Counted from the stretch's first letter, positions 45,901-56,225 are shown. The stretch is DNA of 64,000 nt from Agapetus fuscipes (GCA_951799405.1 CATOGX010000012.1:17436-81435); one strand, 5' to 3'. Notes: a model not told the origin generated them from the letters alone. Program-made: numbers and translations.

Positions 45901-48877
45901 CGGGTTCCATAAATTCATTGAGTGGGCTTCAGGCTTGTAAGTGCCGTTCTTATTTTAAAATTATTTTTCAGATGCCAGTACCAATAAAAGCTTCCCCGCT
46001 CCAACAAACAACTCTCTCAAACTCGACATAGGTGTCGACAATTTTCATGTGATGAAAAAATTTGGCCTTTGATTATTTGCAGCCCCCAGCACACTACCGA
46101 CAAAATGGGTTATGCGGCCGGCTATATCATATGATCTTGACATGGCTTGTCTAATCGTCCCCTTAGTGCTTGTTTGTATTATGTCGATCAGAGGTAATTT
46201 CACATGAGCAATGTTTGTATGTGTACTTGATCAATGTGTCTTATGAAAACTGGAAATTGATTTTAAAAAATATTTAAAACAACTCTCACATTACCGTGTT
46301 TTAAGTTTTTTTCTTAGTTCAGATTGTGTAGAACAGTGACGTTTTTAGCACTACCAGCGCCCTGGGCGAGATTTTTTTTTTCTGGGCAAGGCGTCCCTAT
46401 CCACTATTCAAAGTCATACGAAAAGCATACAAGGGGGCGTTTGCGGCGCCCTATTCTACCTGGCGCCCTGGACGGTCGCCCAGCCGCGCCCTACCCTAGT
46501 GCCGGCTCTGGTGTAGAATATGATTCTTAAGACAATTTCATTGAAAGGTTATCTTTAAATCAAATGGCTGATAGGCCAAACAAGCGCTGGGGAAATGTTA
46601 TGTTACAAAAATTCAAAGTTAAACTTGCAAGATAGTTTCCTAAAAAGATGAAAATGTAAACAAAAGTACATTTTAAAAATATCACCACTTCTTTTCAGTC
46701 ATGGCATTCTTATGTTTTGTTTTTCTCTGGAATTATAATAATAGGTCATTATCAACCTAATCTAAGTTGCAAAGATATATATCATTTAAATTTTATATTA
46801 AATGCATTCCCACAAGCAGACATGTATAATTTCGCGCTAACACATGCCGCATGTGGACCTACAATATAAAAACCCAATCTCAAATGAACAAAAGCCCTGC
46901 AACTCTTGCCGTCCTTCCCTGTAACAGGGGTGGCATTGGCAAAGTGAACCATTTTTACTGCATAGGTGGTCAGCCGCATATCAAAGATAGTTTCCTAAAA
47001 AGATGAAATGTAAACAAAAGTACATTTTAAAAACATCACCACTTCTTTTCAGTCATGGCATTCTTATGTTTTGTTTTTCTTTGAAATTGTAATAATAGGT
47101 CATTATCAAACAATAATAAAACATTAGTAAACTTCTTCCAAGCTAACTCGCTAGGTAATTGTCATCACAATTTTTTACCCACAAAATTATCCAGGCATTC
47201 AAAATGTAAAAGAAATAAATACAATGTACTCAAATTACAAAATAGTTTCATAAAAAGATAAAATATACAAAAACAACATTTTACAACATCAGTGATTTTT
47301 CAGTCTTGCTATTTAATAAGTTTTTTTTTCCTTTTTAAATATCATAAGTATTTAAAAATTTCCCATACATTTTTATTTGAAGGCCCGATGTTTGGTTTGT
47401 GACGATTACCCAAGCCTTGACATGGATGACAGATCCCAAGACCACCAAAGAGCTGAACAACTATGAGGCCTGGAAGTGTGCAAAGAAAGACAATCTACCG
47501 CCAGCCCCATGCAAGAACTCCAACAAATGCGCGCTGAACTTCAAAACAGCCGAGTCCAACTTCACAGATACACGCTACATGGAGACATGCATGGACTGCC
47601 CACACCAGTGAGTTTCTTTCCATCATCTGCAATCTAAGTTGCAGAGATTCAATATTCATATTAAATGCATGCCCACAAACAGGCACGTGTAAATTTGCTC
47701 TTACAAATGCTGCATGTGTACTTCCTCAATTTAACATAAGACCTGCAACTTTTGCCGAACTTCCGTGAAACAGTGTTGACATTGTCAAAGTGAGACATTC
47801 TTTACAGTATGGGTGGTCAGCCTCAAACCAACCTACAAGTAAAGGAAAGAATCATAATATTACAATTATTTGTTTTGCTATTGTTATTCACCATAGCCCC
47901 CCTGTGGAGTTGAACCTATTTATTTTTTACAGGTAAGGGGGCCGGCCTTACGCCAACCACTTCAGTTGAAGTGGGGGTTTCCCAGCTCCCGAGAGAGCTG
48001 GTACTCATTTCTTGTGAAGGCTGAGTACACCTTGCCGGTATTTTATTTTGGGATTTGAAACACCGAAACGGGAAATCATTTCTGACACCCTCGGTCAGAT
48101 TCGAACCCGAGCTCACGGCATGGAATGCAAGCACTCTACCAACTGAGCTATCAACCGGACAGGCCCGATATTTTCAACGATAGCTTATGTGACTTTAAAC
48201 TGATAGAAAAAACCGCCCATACGATTGACATAAATGTGTCCTTTTCATTCAGTATAAATCCGCTATGCTTACGTTGAAAATACCGGGCTTAATTATAAAG
48301 CTTTACGTTAAAACTCAACTACGCTGTTTCTCAAAAATTTATTGAAACTAAATCACTCTCTAGAAGTGCTGCTTTAGTTCCCATACATTACACGGTAAAC
48401 AATTTTGTTTAAATGTGAAGTGTTATACTTGAGGTACAGGTACTTGGACCAGTCCGTAGTCCAGTGGCAACACTTCGGACTCGTAAATGGAAGGTTGTGG
48501 ATTCGGATTCCGGCGGAGCACAAAAAAATACCATTTATATTTCGAATGTGCTCTTCGCTGAGTTGAAAAATTCATACACCTTTACCAAAGACCGGTCACT
48601 GAAAGGTCCATACAACCTTACAACAACTGGGTCTTGCTTGAGAATTGACGCTTTCTACAGCGACGACCAAGCTCGCAGAGGGCTCTTGAGGTGTGATACA
48701 CACAAAAACAGCGCTCACCAAATAAATCATCCTAATATTATTATTATTATTACAGCCATACTCTCATGTTTTTAATTTCCTTCTATCAATTGCTTCAGAT
48801 ATCCATGGCTGGGAGATTCAGGAGGCACCGGGATTCCTGGAAAAGACAATTACATTCCAGATAATCTAAAGAAATAA
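39950..48877 (+). CDS. Chitin deacetylase-like protein (CDA4/CDA5 type), last ten exons
   Basis: Secreted enzyme family acting on chitin of cuticle or gut lining. Exons read from frame and GT-AG sites: 39,950-40,061; 41,001-41,128; 41,802-41,944; 42,212-42,254; 43,307-43,483; 44,489-44,627; 45,252-45,355; 45,794-45,936; 47,383-47,607; 48,799-48,877 (TAA). All junction phases agree and yield 430 residues. Exon 1 is the second half of a peritrophin-A chitin-binding domain (CVDGYPYVNRCPSGLHFDD..FCTF..C). A short linker has LPYCFCSKDG and no LDLa module, which suggests group III/IV (CDA4/CDA5; CDA5 preferred). The deacetylase domain keeps RAPFLKPG, YDSS and PFHTNW. Motif 1 is TFDG instead of TFDD, and the HxxxH metal site is replaced by GTETVSQQQ, so activity is doubtful. 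Signal peptide and first exons lie upstream and were not found. Introns hold SINE, RTE and MITE copies. Confidence 0.88.
40090..40600 (+). mobile_element. SINE family A split by a Harbinger-type MITE (intron)
   Basis: SINE head 40,090-40,180 (CCGTAGTCCAGTGG, B-box region GGCTTGAGTCCCGG). Its body resumes at 40,474-40,605. The MITE (about 40,183-40,473) has termini GGGGCTGTCCATA and TATGGACGGCCCC, both leading into ATTACGTCA/TGACGTAAT, with a TAA duplication on both sides as in PIF/Harbinger insertions. It also contains G-rich runs at 40,217 and 40,424. Confidence 0.75.
40606..40860 (+). mobile_element. SINE family B head, diverged (intron)
   Basis: A box ATATCTCAGTTGGTAGAATG, B box GGTTCGATCCC, then GTGTCAGAAATGATTTCCGA. 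The 3' part differs from the family and may be another insertion. Confidence 0.65.
41155..41235 (-). repeat. LINE 3' end fragment (intron)
   Basis: Matches the last codons and 3' UTR of the LINE at 3265-4510 (GTGCACAACAGGTTACCC to GGGAGGAACTCTTTC on the plus strand). It lies just downstream of exon 41,001-41,128. Confidence 0.8.
41343..41520 (-). repeat. RTE-type LINE 3' end (intron)
   Basis: A minus-strand copy (ATAATCTAAGTTCCAAAG to CAGGGGTGACATTG), truncated at its upstream side directly before the splice-site array. Confidence 0.75.
41545..41820 (+). repeat. 41-bp tandem repeat, seven units, spanning an intron-exon junction
   Basis: Each unit carries CTTAC (branch-point-like), a T-rich stretch ending TTTGTTTCCAG, and the first bases of the following exon (ACCCCCCAAATGATCATCC). 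Acceptor AGs end at 41,556, 41,596, 41,637, 41,678, 41,719, 41,760 and 41,801. Unit 1 is 40 bp, the others 41 bp and apparently identical. Only the last acceptor (41,801) gives an open reading frame. Use of units 2-6 reads TPQMIILTFVFVSRPPK then stop, and unit 1 stops after two codons. Confidence 0.95.
42805..43250 (+). mobile_element. SINE family A with 5' extension (intron)
   Basis: A CT-rich 5' part of about 145 bp (CTTGCCACCTGGAGAAACTA, CTAGGCCTCTCCACCAGCCT) precedes a standard family A head (GTCCCGCAGTCTAGTGG, GGTTTCGAATCC), body and ATT-type tail ending at about 43,255. The same composite occurs at 49,085-49,505. Confidence 0.8.
44790..45160 (-). mobile_element. SINE family B (intron)
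   Basis: Minus-strand copy: head with GATAGCTCAGTTGTTAGAA near 45,145, GATTTCCTGTTTTGGTGTTT, the CTTCACAAGAAATGAGAAC block, and CTGTGAAAATAAATAG at its end. Carries an internal insertion of about 110 bp (45,000-45,110). Confidence 0.7.
46628..47112 (-). mobile_element. RTE 3'-end copy flanked by a long direct duplication (intron)
   Basis: The minus-strand repeat unit is 46,756-46,982. About 130 bp on its left (46,628-46,757, from AAGATAGTTTCCTAAAAAGA) is repeated on its right (about 46,982-47,112) with few differences. A third, more diverged copy of this flank starts near 47,230. Confidence 0.8.
47628..47855 (-). repeat. RTE-type LINE 3' end (intron)
   Basis: Minus-strand copy starting CAATCTAAGTTGCAGAG, 20 bp downstream of the exon 47,383-47,607 donor. 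Confidence 0.8.
47895..48162 (-). mobile_element. SINE family B, well conserved (intron)
   Basis: Minus-strand copy with clear A box (GATAGCTCAGTTGGTAGAGT) and B box (GGGTTCGAATC), then GATTTCCCGTTTCGGTGTTT, the TGAGTACCAGCTCTCTCGG block and CTGTAAAAAATAAATAGG. Confidence 0.88.
48163..48291. mobile_element. Short MITE with TIR GCCCG-TATTTTCAACG (intron)
   Basis: Left end GCCCGATATTTTCAACGATA and right end TACGTTGAAAATACCGGGC are inverted. 129 bp, no coding. A second copy, with another element inserted, is at 57.06-57.57 kb. Confidence 0.75.
48446..48755 (+). mobile_element. SINE family A, full-length (intron)
   Basis: GACCAGTCCGTAGTCCAGTGG head, GGATTCGGATTCCGG B-box region, GCGGAGCACAAAAAAATACC, complete body, ATT-type LINE tail and seven ATT units. 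It ends about 40 bp before the last exon's acceptor. Confidence 0.9.
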
Positions 48878-49050
48878 ACGTAAAACATTGATCGGCAGAG
48901 CTATGGGAGACCTCATACAATCTTACAAACCAGAAAGTCATAGGATTACATCAATAACCCACTGTTTACCAAAGCCTACAACATCCTGGACTTGAACTAC
49001 ACAATATTACTATTTTTTACATGTATTGTGTGTGAAAAAAACACAATAAA
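48878..49050 (+). terminator. 3' UTR and poly(A) signal of the chitin deacetylase-like gene
   Basis: AATAAA at 49,045-49,050, 168 bp after the stop, followed by T-rich sequence. This is the first canonical signal after the stop codon. Confidence 0.6.
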
Positions 49051-49084
49051 AATGTTTTGTTTTAAGAAAATGTTGTTTTACAAT

Positions 49085-49510
49085 ATTCCTCCAAGTCCTC
49101 CTGTCCCTTACAACAGTCCTTCAACCTGCCACCTGGAGAAACTGGGTAACATCTCTTCTCACTCCCTCCTTCCACCGCAACCTAGGCCTCTCCACCAGCC
49201 TCCTTACAAGGCAACCTTGCATGTATCCGTCCCGCAGTCTAGTGGTTAATATTTCAGATTCGTGATTGGAAGGTAGTGGTTTCGAATCCCGGCGGAGCAC
49301 GAGAAAATATTTCATTTCTTAAATTAGCTCTTCGCTGGGTTGAAAAATCAATCTGCCTTTACCAGAGACTGGTCACCAAAGGTCCATCCACCTTTACACT
49401 AATTGGGGCAAGCCTTAGGAAATGGCACTTTCAACGATAACGACCAAGCTCCTAGAGGGCTCTTGAGGTGTGATTCACACAAAAACAGTGATCACCAAAT
49501 AAACGTCTTT
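49085..49510 (+). mobile_element. SINE family A with 5' extension
   Basis: Second copy of the composite seen at 42.8 kb, nearly identical over 5' extension, tRNA-like head and body. The ATT tail is truncated after AAATAAACG. Confidence 0.85.
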
Positions 49511-49954
49511 GTTGAACTGTCAACCAGATCCAGATTTATAGAGAAGGATACTTAGGTTTGTTTCAGTATTCTCATGGAGCACCTACAGAGGTTTTGTGTT
49601 CAAAGTTCACTTACTAGACTATGGAGCGGTCGCATACTCCTTCCACAGGACAGTCCACCTCCATTCATCCATCTAGGTCTGTCCACAGTCCTGCACCCCT
49701 CTGAATCTATCATCTACCTTTTTCAGGCCCTGAAGGTCCATTCACTCAATGTGGCACAACAAAAGTAGTCTGCTGACTTGCATTGAATGTATCACTTTGA
49801 AGACTCAGTACAGCGCATATAATTCAGAGTCGTTTTTTCCTTCACATTATGTAATTCCCTTCTTTGATTATAAATTTGGAAGAGGATTTTCCTTTCAGAG
49901 ATGTTGAGAGAACCTGTCATGGTCATACCTAAATTGTAAGGTAATTATTATCTT
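49511..49954. other. Unassigned spacer
   Basis: No gene recognised. The frame 49,574-49,768 lacks recognisable motifs. Confidence 0.35.
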
Positions 49955-50145
49955 AGAGAATGAAAACAATGGATTTTACTGACAGCGCAAAAGAGAAGAA
50001 CGAGTTTCTCTATGTTTCGTCGGAGTCATATCCGACGTCCTCAGGAGACGTGTCTCTTCTACAAAGAAGAACCACGAACATAGAGAAAAACGTTCTTCTC
50101 TTTTGCAGTAAAATCCGTTTTTTTTTTCATTCTATAAAATTTCTA
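49955..50145. mobile_element. Foldback MITE
   Basis: Arms GGATTTTACTG..GCAAAAGAGAAGAACG and the inverse CGTTCTTCTCTTTTGCAGTA pair for about 45 bp, with GAATGAAAA / TTTTCATTC extending the ends. The loop carries a second small palindrome (GAGTCATATCCGACG region). Confidence 0.7.
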
Positions 50146-50173
50146 ATGACCGTTATCATAAGTTAAAATCTTT

Positions 50174-50380
50174 AATTATTATCTTTCTATGAGAAAGTAC
50201 AACTTCACAAGTTGAGCAGTTATTTCACCTCAAGTACTTTCAACTTCCTTACGTCATTTAGATCAGTGTCCTCTTGAAAATGGCGTAAGCAAGTCGAAGG
50301 TACTTGAAGTGAAATAAATGCTACACTTGTGAAAATAAAACTTTTTTTTTAAAATTATACTTTCTCATAAAAAATATTTT
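50174..50380. mobile_element. Foldback MITE
   Basis: TATGAGAAAGTA at the left pairs with TACTTTCTCATA at the right, and ATTTCACCTCAAGTAC with GTACTTGAAGTGAAAT inside. Lies 30 bp from the preceding foldback element. Confidence 0.65.
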
Positions 50381-50789
50381 TCACTGTGTAAGTACAAACT
50401 CTATAAAGCTTATTCTCTTTCTCCATGGAAATGAATATCTTAGATAATTAAGTCACATCACTGAAGACTTTGTAATAGCCAATGGACAATGGTGTATGTG
50501 CGTCAGTGCCGATTTTAAGTTCCTGGATGCAACGACTTCAAAGATACAGATAAAATCGTAATAAAATCCATAAAAGTCAGGTTGACCAACTGGTTTACTG
50601 TCATTGAGTATTGGCAGCACATCAACAGCCATATCCACCCCAGGTATCAAAATTTCATGCTGTGCTTCTAGTTAGTGATATACATATCCATTAACATTCC
50701 TGCAAATTCACAACACAGGAATGTAAAGTCAAGTAAAATACTGAGATGAATAGTGTCCAGTGATGGGTGTGATAACCAAGCAGCCAATA

Positions 50790-51015
50790 ATTTTACTTTT
50801 GTAACTTTCGTTTTCATGACTCATTCCTTTGCCAAACTGCCCGTTTATGGAATGATCTACCAGTATGTGTTCCCTTCCCAATTTAATCCGGTTTTATTCA
50901 AAACCAACATCAATCGCCACTTCTTTGCAACACCTCTGCGGCACCCTTCCAGGGTGACATAGACCCCCAAGACTTTCAAGAATTGGGGAGCCTCCCGCAC
51001 AGGATTCCTTACAAA
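50790..51015 (+). mobile_element. LINE 3' end (partner of poly(A)-type SINE A tail)
   Basis: Encodes the last residues of a LINE ORF (LPVYGMIYQYVFPSQFNP, LFKTNINRHFF, stop after HPSRVT). A 3' UTR with ATAGACCCCCAAGACTTTC, GGGGAGCCTCCCGCACAGG and an A run follows. The UTR matches the tail of SINE copies at 33.9 and 62.5 kb. Confidence 0.8.
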
Positions 51016-51227
51016 AAAAAATTGGTATGAAGGGGTGATGGGGCCTATCTTTTTACACATAACAGGGCGATGGACGACAAAAGTTTGGGAGCCACTGATC
51101 CAAATAGTCCAAAATAGTTCAGCAATTAAATTAAAAAGAAAAGGACAACTGTTCACAAGCCCTAATAGAAATCTGTCTACTCCAGGATGTGATGAATAAA
51201 ACACAAATGTACATATTTAAAAAGTTA

Positions 51228-51233
51228 TTTATT
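51228..51233 (-). terminator. RpL9: RpL9 poly(A) signal
   Basis: AATAAA on the minus strand, overlapping the stop codon. The 3' UTR is therefore very short, as is common for ribosomal protein mRNAs. Confidence 0.6.
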
Positions 51234-54200
51234 ATTCCTCGGCTACAACGGTGGTTCTCTCAGAGACGTACAATCCATCAAGGAACTTTCTGATATCCTT
51301 GTTCTTCACGGAAGTGGATTGCTGGATGAGGGCCGCGGAGCGAGACACATCTTCCAGGGAGTTTCCTTCGAGGATCAGCTCGTCTTTCTGCTTGGTGGAG
51401 TTGGTGACGGTCACTCCAACAGCCATCTTGACTCGCCTGATGTACTGCTCGCCCAGGAAATTCCTGATTTCAATGACGGAGTTGTTCTCCGTTGTGACAC
51501 AGTTGATGGGGAAATGAGCGTACACAGCACGCATCTTGTATTGGAATCCACGCGTGACTCCTGGAAACAATCACACCAACATGTAAATACCAGCAATGCA
51601 CGTGCCCACCTATTCTAACATCGGGCTAGTATTACCATTCCTAAAATGAAGCCACAGCACACATTTGAAACATTTCTTTAATTCAACTTTTAATTTAGGT
51701 GCTAGCTTGGTGTATGGTACCATACATTAAATCAGCCTATAGTCACAATGAGGTCGGAACATTGAAAAGGGCGCGAAATAACCCTTGTCATTTGGCCGGA
51801 TTACTCCCAAATGTGACCGCCAGGGGCGCTAGTCTCTCATCCATCTGTTAAATCCTTAGGAGGTTACAATCCAAAACTGTCTTTGCAAGTCCTGAGCGTT
51901 CTAAGAAAAATAACATAATACACCTACTGAATTATATTTTTAATGGTATTTCTGTTAACACAGTGAAAATTCATTGTATTTTTTTATAAATTCAATAGAA
52001 AACGCAAAGTTTTAATTCACTTTTGTTTATTTTGTGCTTAAACGTTTTCGCCTAATAAGGCATCTTTTTTGTATGCTCCTGAGAGCATAATAATTGTAAC
52101 AAATATTTTTAATTAATACATTAACTTAATTAATAAGGTTTTGAAAGTTAATGCATAAAGTAAAAATATATTTAAAAATGGAGTTTCACAAAGTAACTGC
52201 CGAAAATCTAAATAATATAAGTAAAAATATTTGTAACAATTATGCTCCTGAAGATGCCTTGTTAGTAGGGATGGGCCGAAATTTGTTTTACATTTGGTTT
52301 AACCGAACTTCGGCACCTTGAACCGAACTTCGGAATTTGGCCAAAATTTGGTTCAAATGCCGAACATTCGATGTAAGAAAAAGTAAAACAAAATACGTAC
52401 TTGCACCATTTTGACTGTTATAATTGGATGTCATAATATCTTTTATAACCGTAAAATAAAAATTAGGCCTTTACTCACTCATGGTCATTTATTTTAGTAG
52501 GAACAAGTGAACCTTAACTTATAATTTACAAAATTAAATATTTTTCTACTCGGTTACACAGACATCAGATTGAAAAAAAAATATTTAAATTTAGTATCTA
52601 TTCTTCTAGCAAATAATAGTAACTAGAAGCTATAATGACCTTTTTACCTTTTTTTACCGAACCGAAGTTCGGCCAAATTTTTTTTTAACCAAATGTTTGG
52701 CCGAAGTTCGTATTCGGTTCAAACCACATTCGGCCCATCCCTACTTATTAGCCAAACACGTTTGAGCAAAAAAAAAATAAAGTGAATTAAAACTATATTT
52801 TTTGTATAGACTTTATAAAAAAAAAAAACACCTGCTAAATTGTTTGAATCTGCGAAATAATTCCAGTGTATACAATTTTGCTTGGGTTAAATACAAAGAA
52901 AATTTGTTTAAATTAGTGTTGCAACGAATATTTGTAACTATTCGGTATATTCGGCTAATTTTTCACTATTCGACCCAATACCGAATAGTAATATTTTGGC
53001 CGAATAGTGAAAAATTAGCCGAATATACCGAATAGTTACAAATATTCGTTGCAGCGCTCTTTAAATATTTATGTAATCTATAAAAGAAACTCTCAAAAAA
53101 ACCAAAGATTTCATTTCTCAGACTGGCACTTAATATTCAACATTTCATACACGTCTATAATCTATAATCTAAGTTGCAGAGATATATTAACATTTAAGGC
53201 TCTTAAGAAAGACTGACGAAGAAAGTATATGTTGGTAGAATAGATGGATGTCGTGGTAGAGGAAGACCGAGAAAGGTATGGATGGACCAAATATCCGAAA
53301 TTGCGAATGAATGGAATATCCAGAGTCATAATAAAAGAAGAGCCTGTATGAAGAAAATTATGACTCTGGAGGAAATGAAAGAAGTATGTAAGGACAGAAA
53401 GAAATAGCTGTTGATCTGTAATGTTGGCGGCTAGGGTTTATTAAATTGGAATTTGTTTTTATTTGTAAATGGATATTTTGTATTTGGATATTATTATTTA
53501 GTGATGTATAAAATGTAATTTGTCGTGTGTGTGTGTCCCTTGACTTATAGGTTGGTATGCGGCTGACCACCCATGCTGTAAAAATGGTTCACTTTGCCAA
53601 TGTCACCCCTGTCTCAGGGAAGGACGGCAAGAGTTGCAGGGTGTATGTCCATTTGAGATTTGGTTTTTATGTTGTAGGTTCACATGAGGCATGTGCAAGC
53701 GCGAACTTGTACGTGTCTGGTTGTGAGAATGCATGTAATGTGAATCTCCAATGTAACATATCTTTGCAACTTAGATTAGATTAGCTCTCAAATGCATTCC
53801 CACACACAGACACGTGTAGTTCGCGCTTACAAATTGTGAATGTGTACTTACAAATAAAATGCAAACCTCAAATGAACATAAGCCCTAGACAACTTTTGCC
53901 GCCCTTCCCTGACACAGGGGAGACATTGGCAAAGTGAACCATTTTTTTACAGTATGGGTGGTCAGCCTCATACCAACCTATAACGTCACTAATGAAAATT
54001 CGAGAATAATGTAAGTTCTCTTATTAACGGTTTGTCTAACATCCGCATATAATTTTTTTACTGTGTAGTTATTACAATAGTGAAAATAACACTCCTTTTA
54101 TCTTTCAGAGGTTTAAGAACTGTTCATAAAACAAGCCCTACTTCGTTATATTTTTATGTTGCTGTATAAATGAATTAATAAGCCACTGAACAAGATATTT

Positions 54201-54466
54201 AAGTAAATTGACAGTCAAGTTTTACCTTTTATCATGTTTTCAATGTGGGAGCAGACAGTTCTGACAGCTGCCAGCTCTCCCTTGGTGCCGAACCATTTCT
54301 CGACCCTCAAGACCTGAGGGTGCACCATACGGATGTCCAGAGCCAAATGTTTGAAGGACCTCTTCAGTACTCCGCGAGGGCCTTTCACCGTAACCAAACG
54401 GGACTTGACATGAACTGTCAGCCCCTTGGGGATTTTCACCACTTGGTTTGAAACAATCTGCTTCAT
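51232..54466 (-). CDS. RpL9: 60S ribosomal protein L9 (uL6)
   Basis: Two coding exons on the minus strand: 54,466-54,226 (start ATG in context CGAGATGAAG) and 51,560-51,232 (TAA). They join in phase (G + GA) and give 189 residues, the expected size for eukaryotic L9 (about 190). Recognisable stretches are [66 protein letters not shown] and [20 protein letters not shown], followed by [10 protein letters not shown]9 sits in the large subunit near the stalk base. An upstream acceptor (TTTGTAG ending at 54,475) shows that a 5' UTR exon precedes the start exon by one intron. The 2.67-kb coding intron carries a foldback element, hAT MITEs and two RTE 3' ends. The gene converges on the chitin deacetylase-like gene. 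Confidence 0.96.
52008..52798. mobile_element. RpL9: Foldback element in RpL9 intron, containing a nested hAT MITE
   Basis: Outer arms: AGTTTTAATTCACTTT..GTGCTTAAACG at the left, and CGTTTGAGC..AAAGTGAATTAAAAC at the right, inverted. Inner shared strings are GCATC..GCTCCTGA and TATGCTCCTGAAGATGC. The right arm is split by the MITE at 52,266-52,743. Confidence 0.7.
52266..52743. mobile_element. hAT-type MITE with 8-bp target duplication
   Basis: Ends TAGGGATGGGCCGAA and TTCGGCCCATCCCTA. Flanks CTTGTTAG (52,258-52,265) and CTTATTAG (52,744-52,751) differ at one of eight positions, the target size of hAT elements. Internal CCGAACTTCGG repeats. Confidence 0.85.
52914..53058. mobile_element. Small hAT-type MITE with near-perfect long inverted repeats
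   Basis: Ends TAGTGTTGCAACGAATATT and AATATTCGTTGCAGCGCT. The arms of about 55 bp pair almost perfectly. Flanks GTTTAAAT and CTTTAAAT form an 8-bp duplication with one mismatch. Confidence 0.85.
53160..53785 (+). mobile_element. RTE-like LINE fragment with 3' UTR (RpL9 intron)
   Basis: 53,208-53,410 is the ORF C-terminal region ([22 protein letters not shown]) with a stop in the last codons. 53,411-53,785 is the 3' UTR with the repeat unit and GCAACTTAGATTAGATTAG. It is the plus-strand copy closest to that at 10.8-11.6 kb. A short minus-strand 3' tip lies at 53,158-53,205. Confidence 0.85.
53786..53988 (-). repeat. RTE-type LINE 3' end, opposite orientation (RpL9 intron)
   Basis: A minus-strand copy meets the preceding plus-strand copy tail to tail at the TTAGA units, forming an inverted pair that could fold into a long hairpin in the pre-mRNA. 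Confidence 0.8.
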
Positions 54467-54670
54467 CTCGGGACCTACAAACAGAATAATACCTTTAAAA
54501 TCAACCACAAAAATTAGACTTGAATAAATTTGACAACACTACACTGAGCTTAACCTAAAATTATGACAGGAGCGAAGACATGGCGATGTTAGCAATGAGA
54601 ACGAAAATATGAAGAAAATAATGAAGATAATCTAGAGCAATGTAAGTTTAGCGACGGATTTGATGATTAC

Positions 54671-54753
54671 CTACGAATATATAGCGGATGGTTTGAAATT
54701 ACAATCCGGTAAACAAATTAATAACTTGCCTCAAAATATCCCAACCGGAAAAG
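54671..54753 (-). promoter_or_regulatory. RpL9: Candidate RpL9 transcription start and 5' UTR exon
   Basis: On the minus strand GTTCTTTTCCGG at 54,756-54,747 looks like the polypyrimidine TCT initiator of ribosomal protein genes, with C at 54,753. A donor TCGTAG/GTAATC lies at 54,671/54,670. Together with the acceptor at 54,475 it would give an 83-nt first exon and a 196-bp intron. This is inference. Confidence 0.35.
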
Positions 54754-54756
54754 AAC

Positions 54757-56225
54757 TAATTATTGCCAGTGGAGAAAAACCAGTCACAGGCTGTAGGTAC
54801 TAGTACTAATACCTAATGTTTTCTTTTTCCGCACGATGAAAAATATTGTGTCGTCACTCAACCGGGTTGCTAGAGAAAATACTTGTTATTGGTTGCCAAG
54901 AACTCTAGTTTTATATACGACTGACGTTAACCTACTCAAATGTTCTTACCTCATTTCAAAAAATGAATATGAAATGATACCCAAATAAGTAAATGTTATG
55001 GAGCTGAAAAAAAATAGCATAATATTATTTTTTATTCAAAATTATGAAGTCATTTACAAAAGTGCCGTTTAAAATATGTTTTTATACCACAGTATTGTTT
55101 TTTATGGAGTCTATATTATATAATCTATAAATAAGCGCTATTACAACTATTGGGCCTTGAAACTACTTAAATGAATGAGTTTTATTTTGTTTTTCTTCAA
55201 CAAATTAATTACTTCTTACATATTACAAAGCACACAAGTATTCGCTTTCGCCTGAGGGTTAGATTCTAATAACAATGTATAAAAAAAAAATGTAAATAAA
55301 TAATGTTATCTATTTTTAAATAAAAAAAATATTATAGGTATATATATTAGTAATTCAGCTAATTTCATGAAGATAAATACACCATTTTTCTATTTCCTAC
55401 GAGAGAAAACACAAAAAGTGCACAAATCCCCAAAATTGTATTGCTTTAGAAAAACAATAGTTCAACTTCCAGCACAAAATATATAAAATTTCATATGGTA
55501 ATGGAAATTTCAAATTTTTTTTTTCTATGGCGGTAGAGTTTCGATTTTTGCAACGTTCATTTTAAGCTGTGTAAGTCTGCACTTTTATATTCAGGATTTT
55601 ACATGGATTTTATATTTTGTGTATGGCAATCAAAATCCAAAACCCCTCCAATTTGTCTATGGTGCGCCAAGCGTGCATCCGGCACAAAACAAAACACAAA
55701 TTCATTTTCCGTTCGTACGTCGCCACGCGGGGTTCACTTGTTTCGAAAAAAAAATATTACTGGGTAAGTCAATTTGGGTCTCATTTAATGTCTTCTTGTT
55801 ACTGATTATATGTTAACACTTCTCTTCTAACACTCCTTTCTGCCATCTGTTAAAATGAATATCGCATTTAACTTTGTTGCTAACATCCACATGGGGACGC
55901 CAACACAACAACCCGTTTCCTCTTTTGTTTGGTTCCGTGTCTGTCACAGCTTGCCATCCGCTGTTACTTATTCTGTATTTAAACATCTGCGCCATGATTT
56001 CCTCAAGCAATTAGCACCATCTTTGCATTTGATAGAAGTACCATTTTTAAAAATACTGAAATATTTTTGACGCCATTTTTTCTAGACGCCATCTTTCAAA
56101 CACTTGTAAAATAAAATCTGTTCACTAATCCCCATGCCATCCAAACTACAGCTTCATTAATTCTAAATGCAAAATGTATTTGTTTTTGCAATCAGTTTTT
56201 CCCAATCTACTCAGGAATTAAACTT
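54757..56225. other. Intergenic region upstream of RpL9, nothing firm
   Basis: AT-rich with no convincing gene. 55,660-55,740 is less AT-rich (GTGCGCCAAGCGTGCATCC, CGTCGCCACGCGGGGTTC) but carries no recognisable product. Confidence 0.4.
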
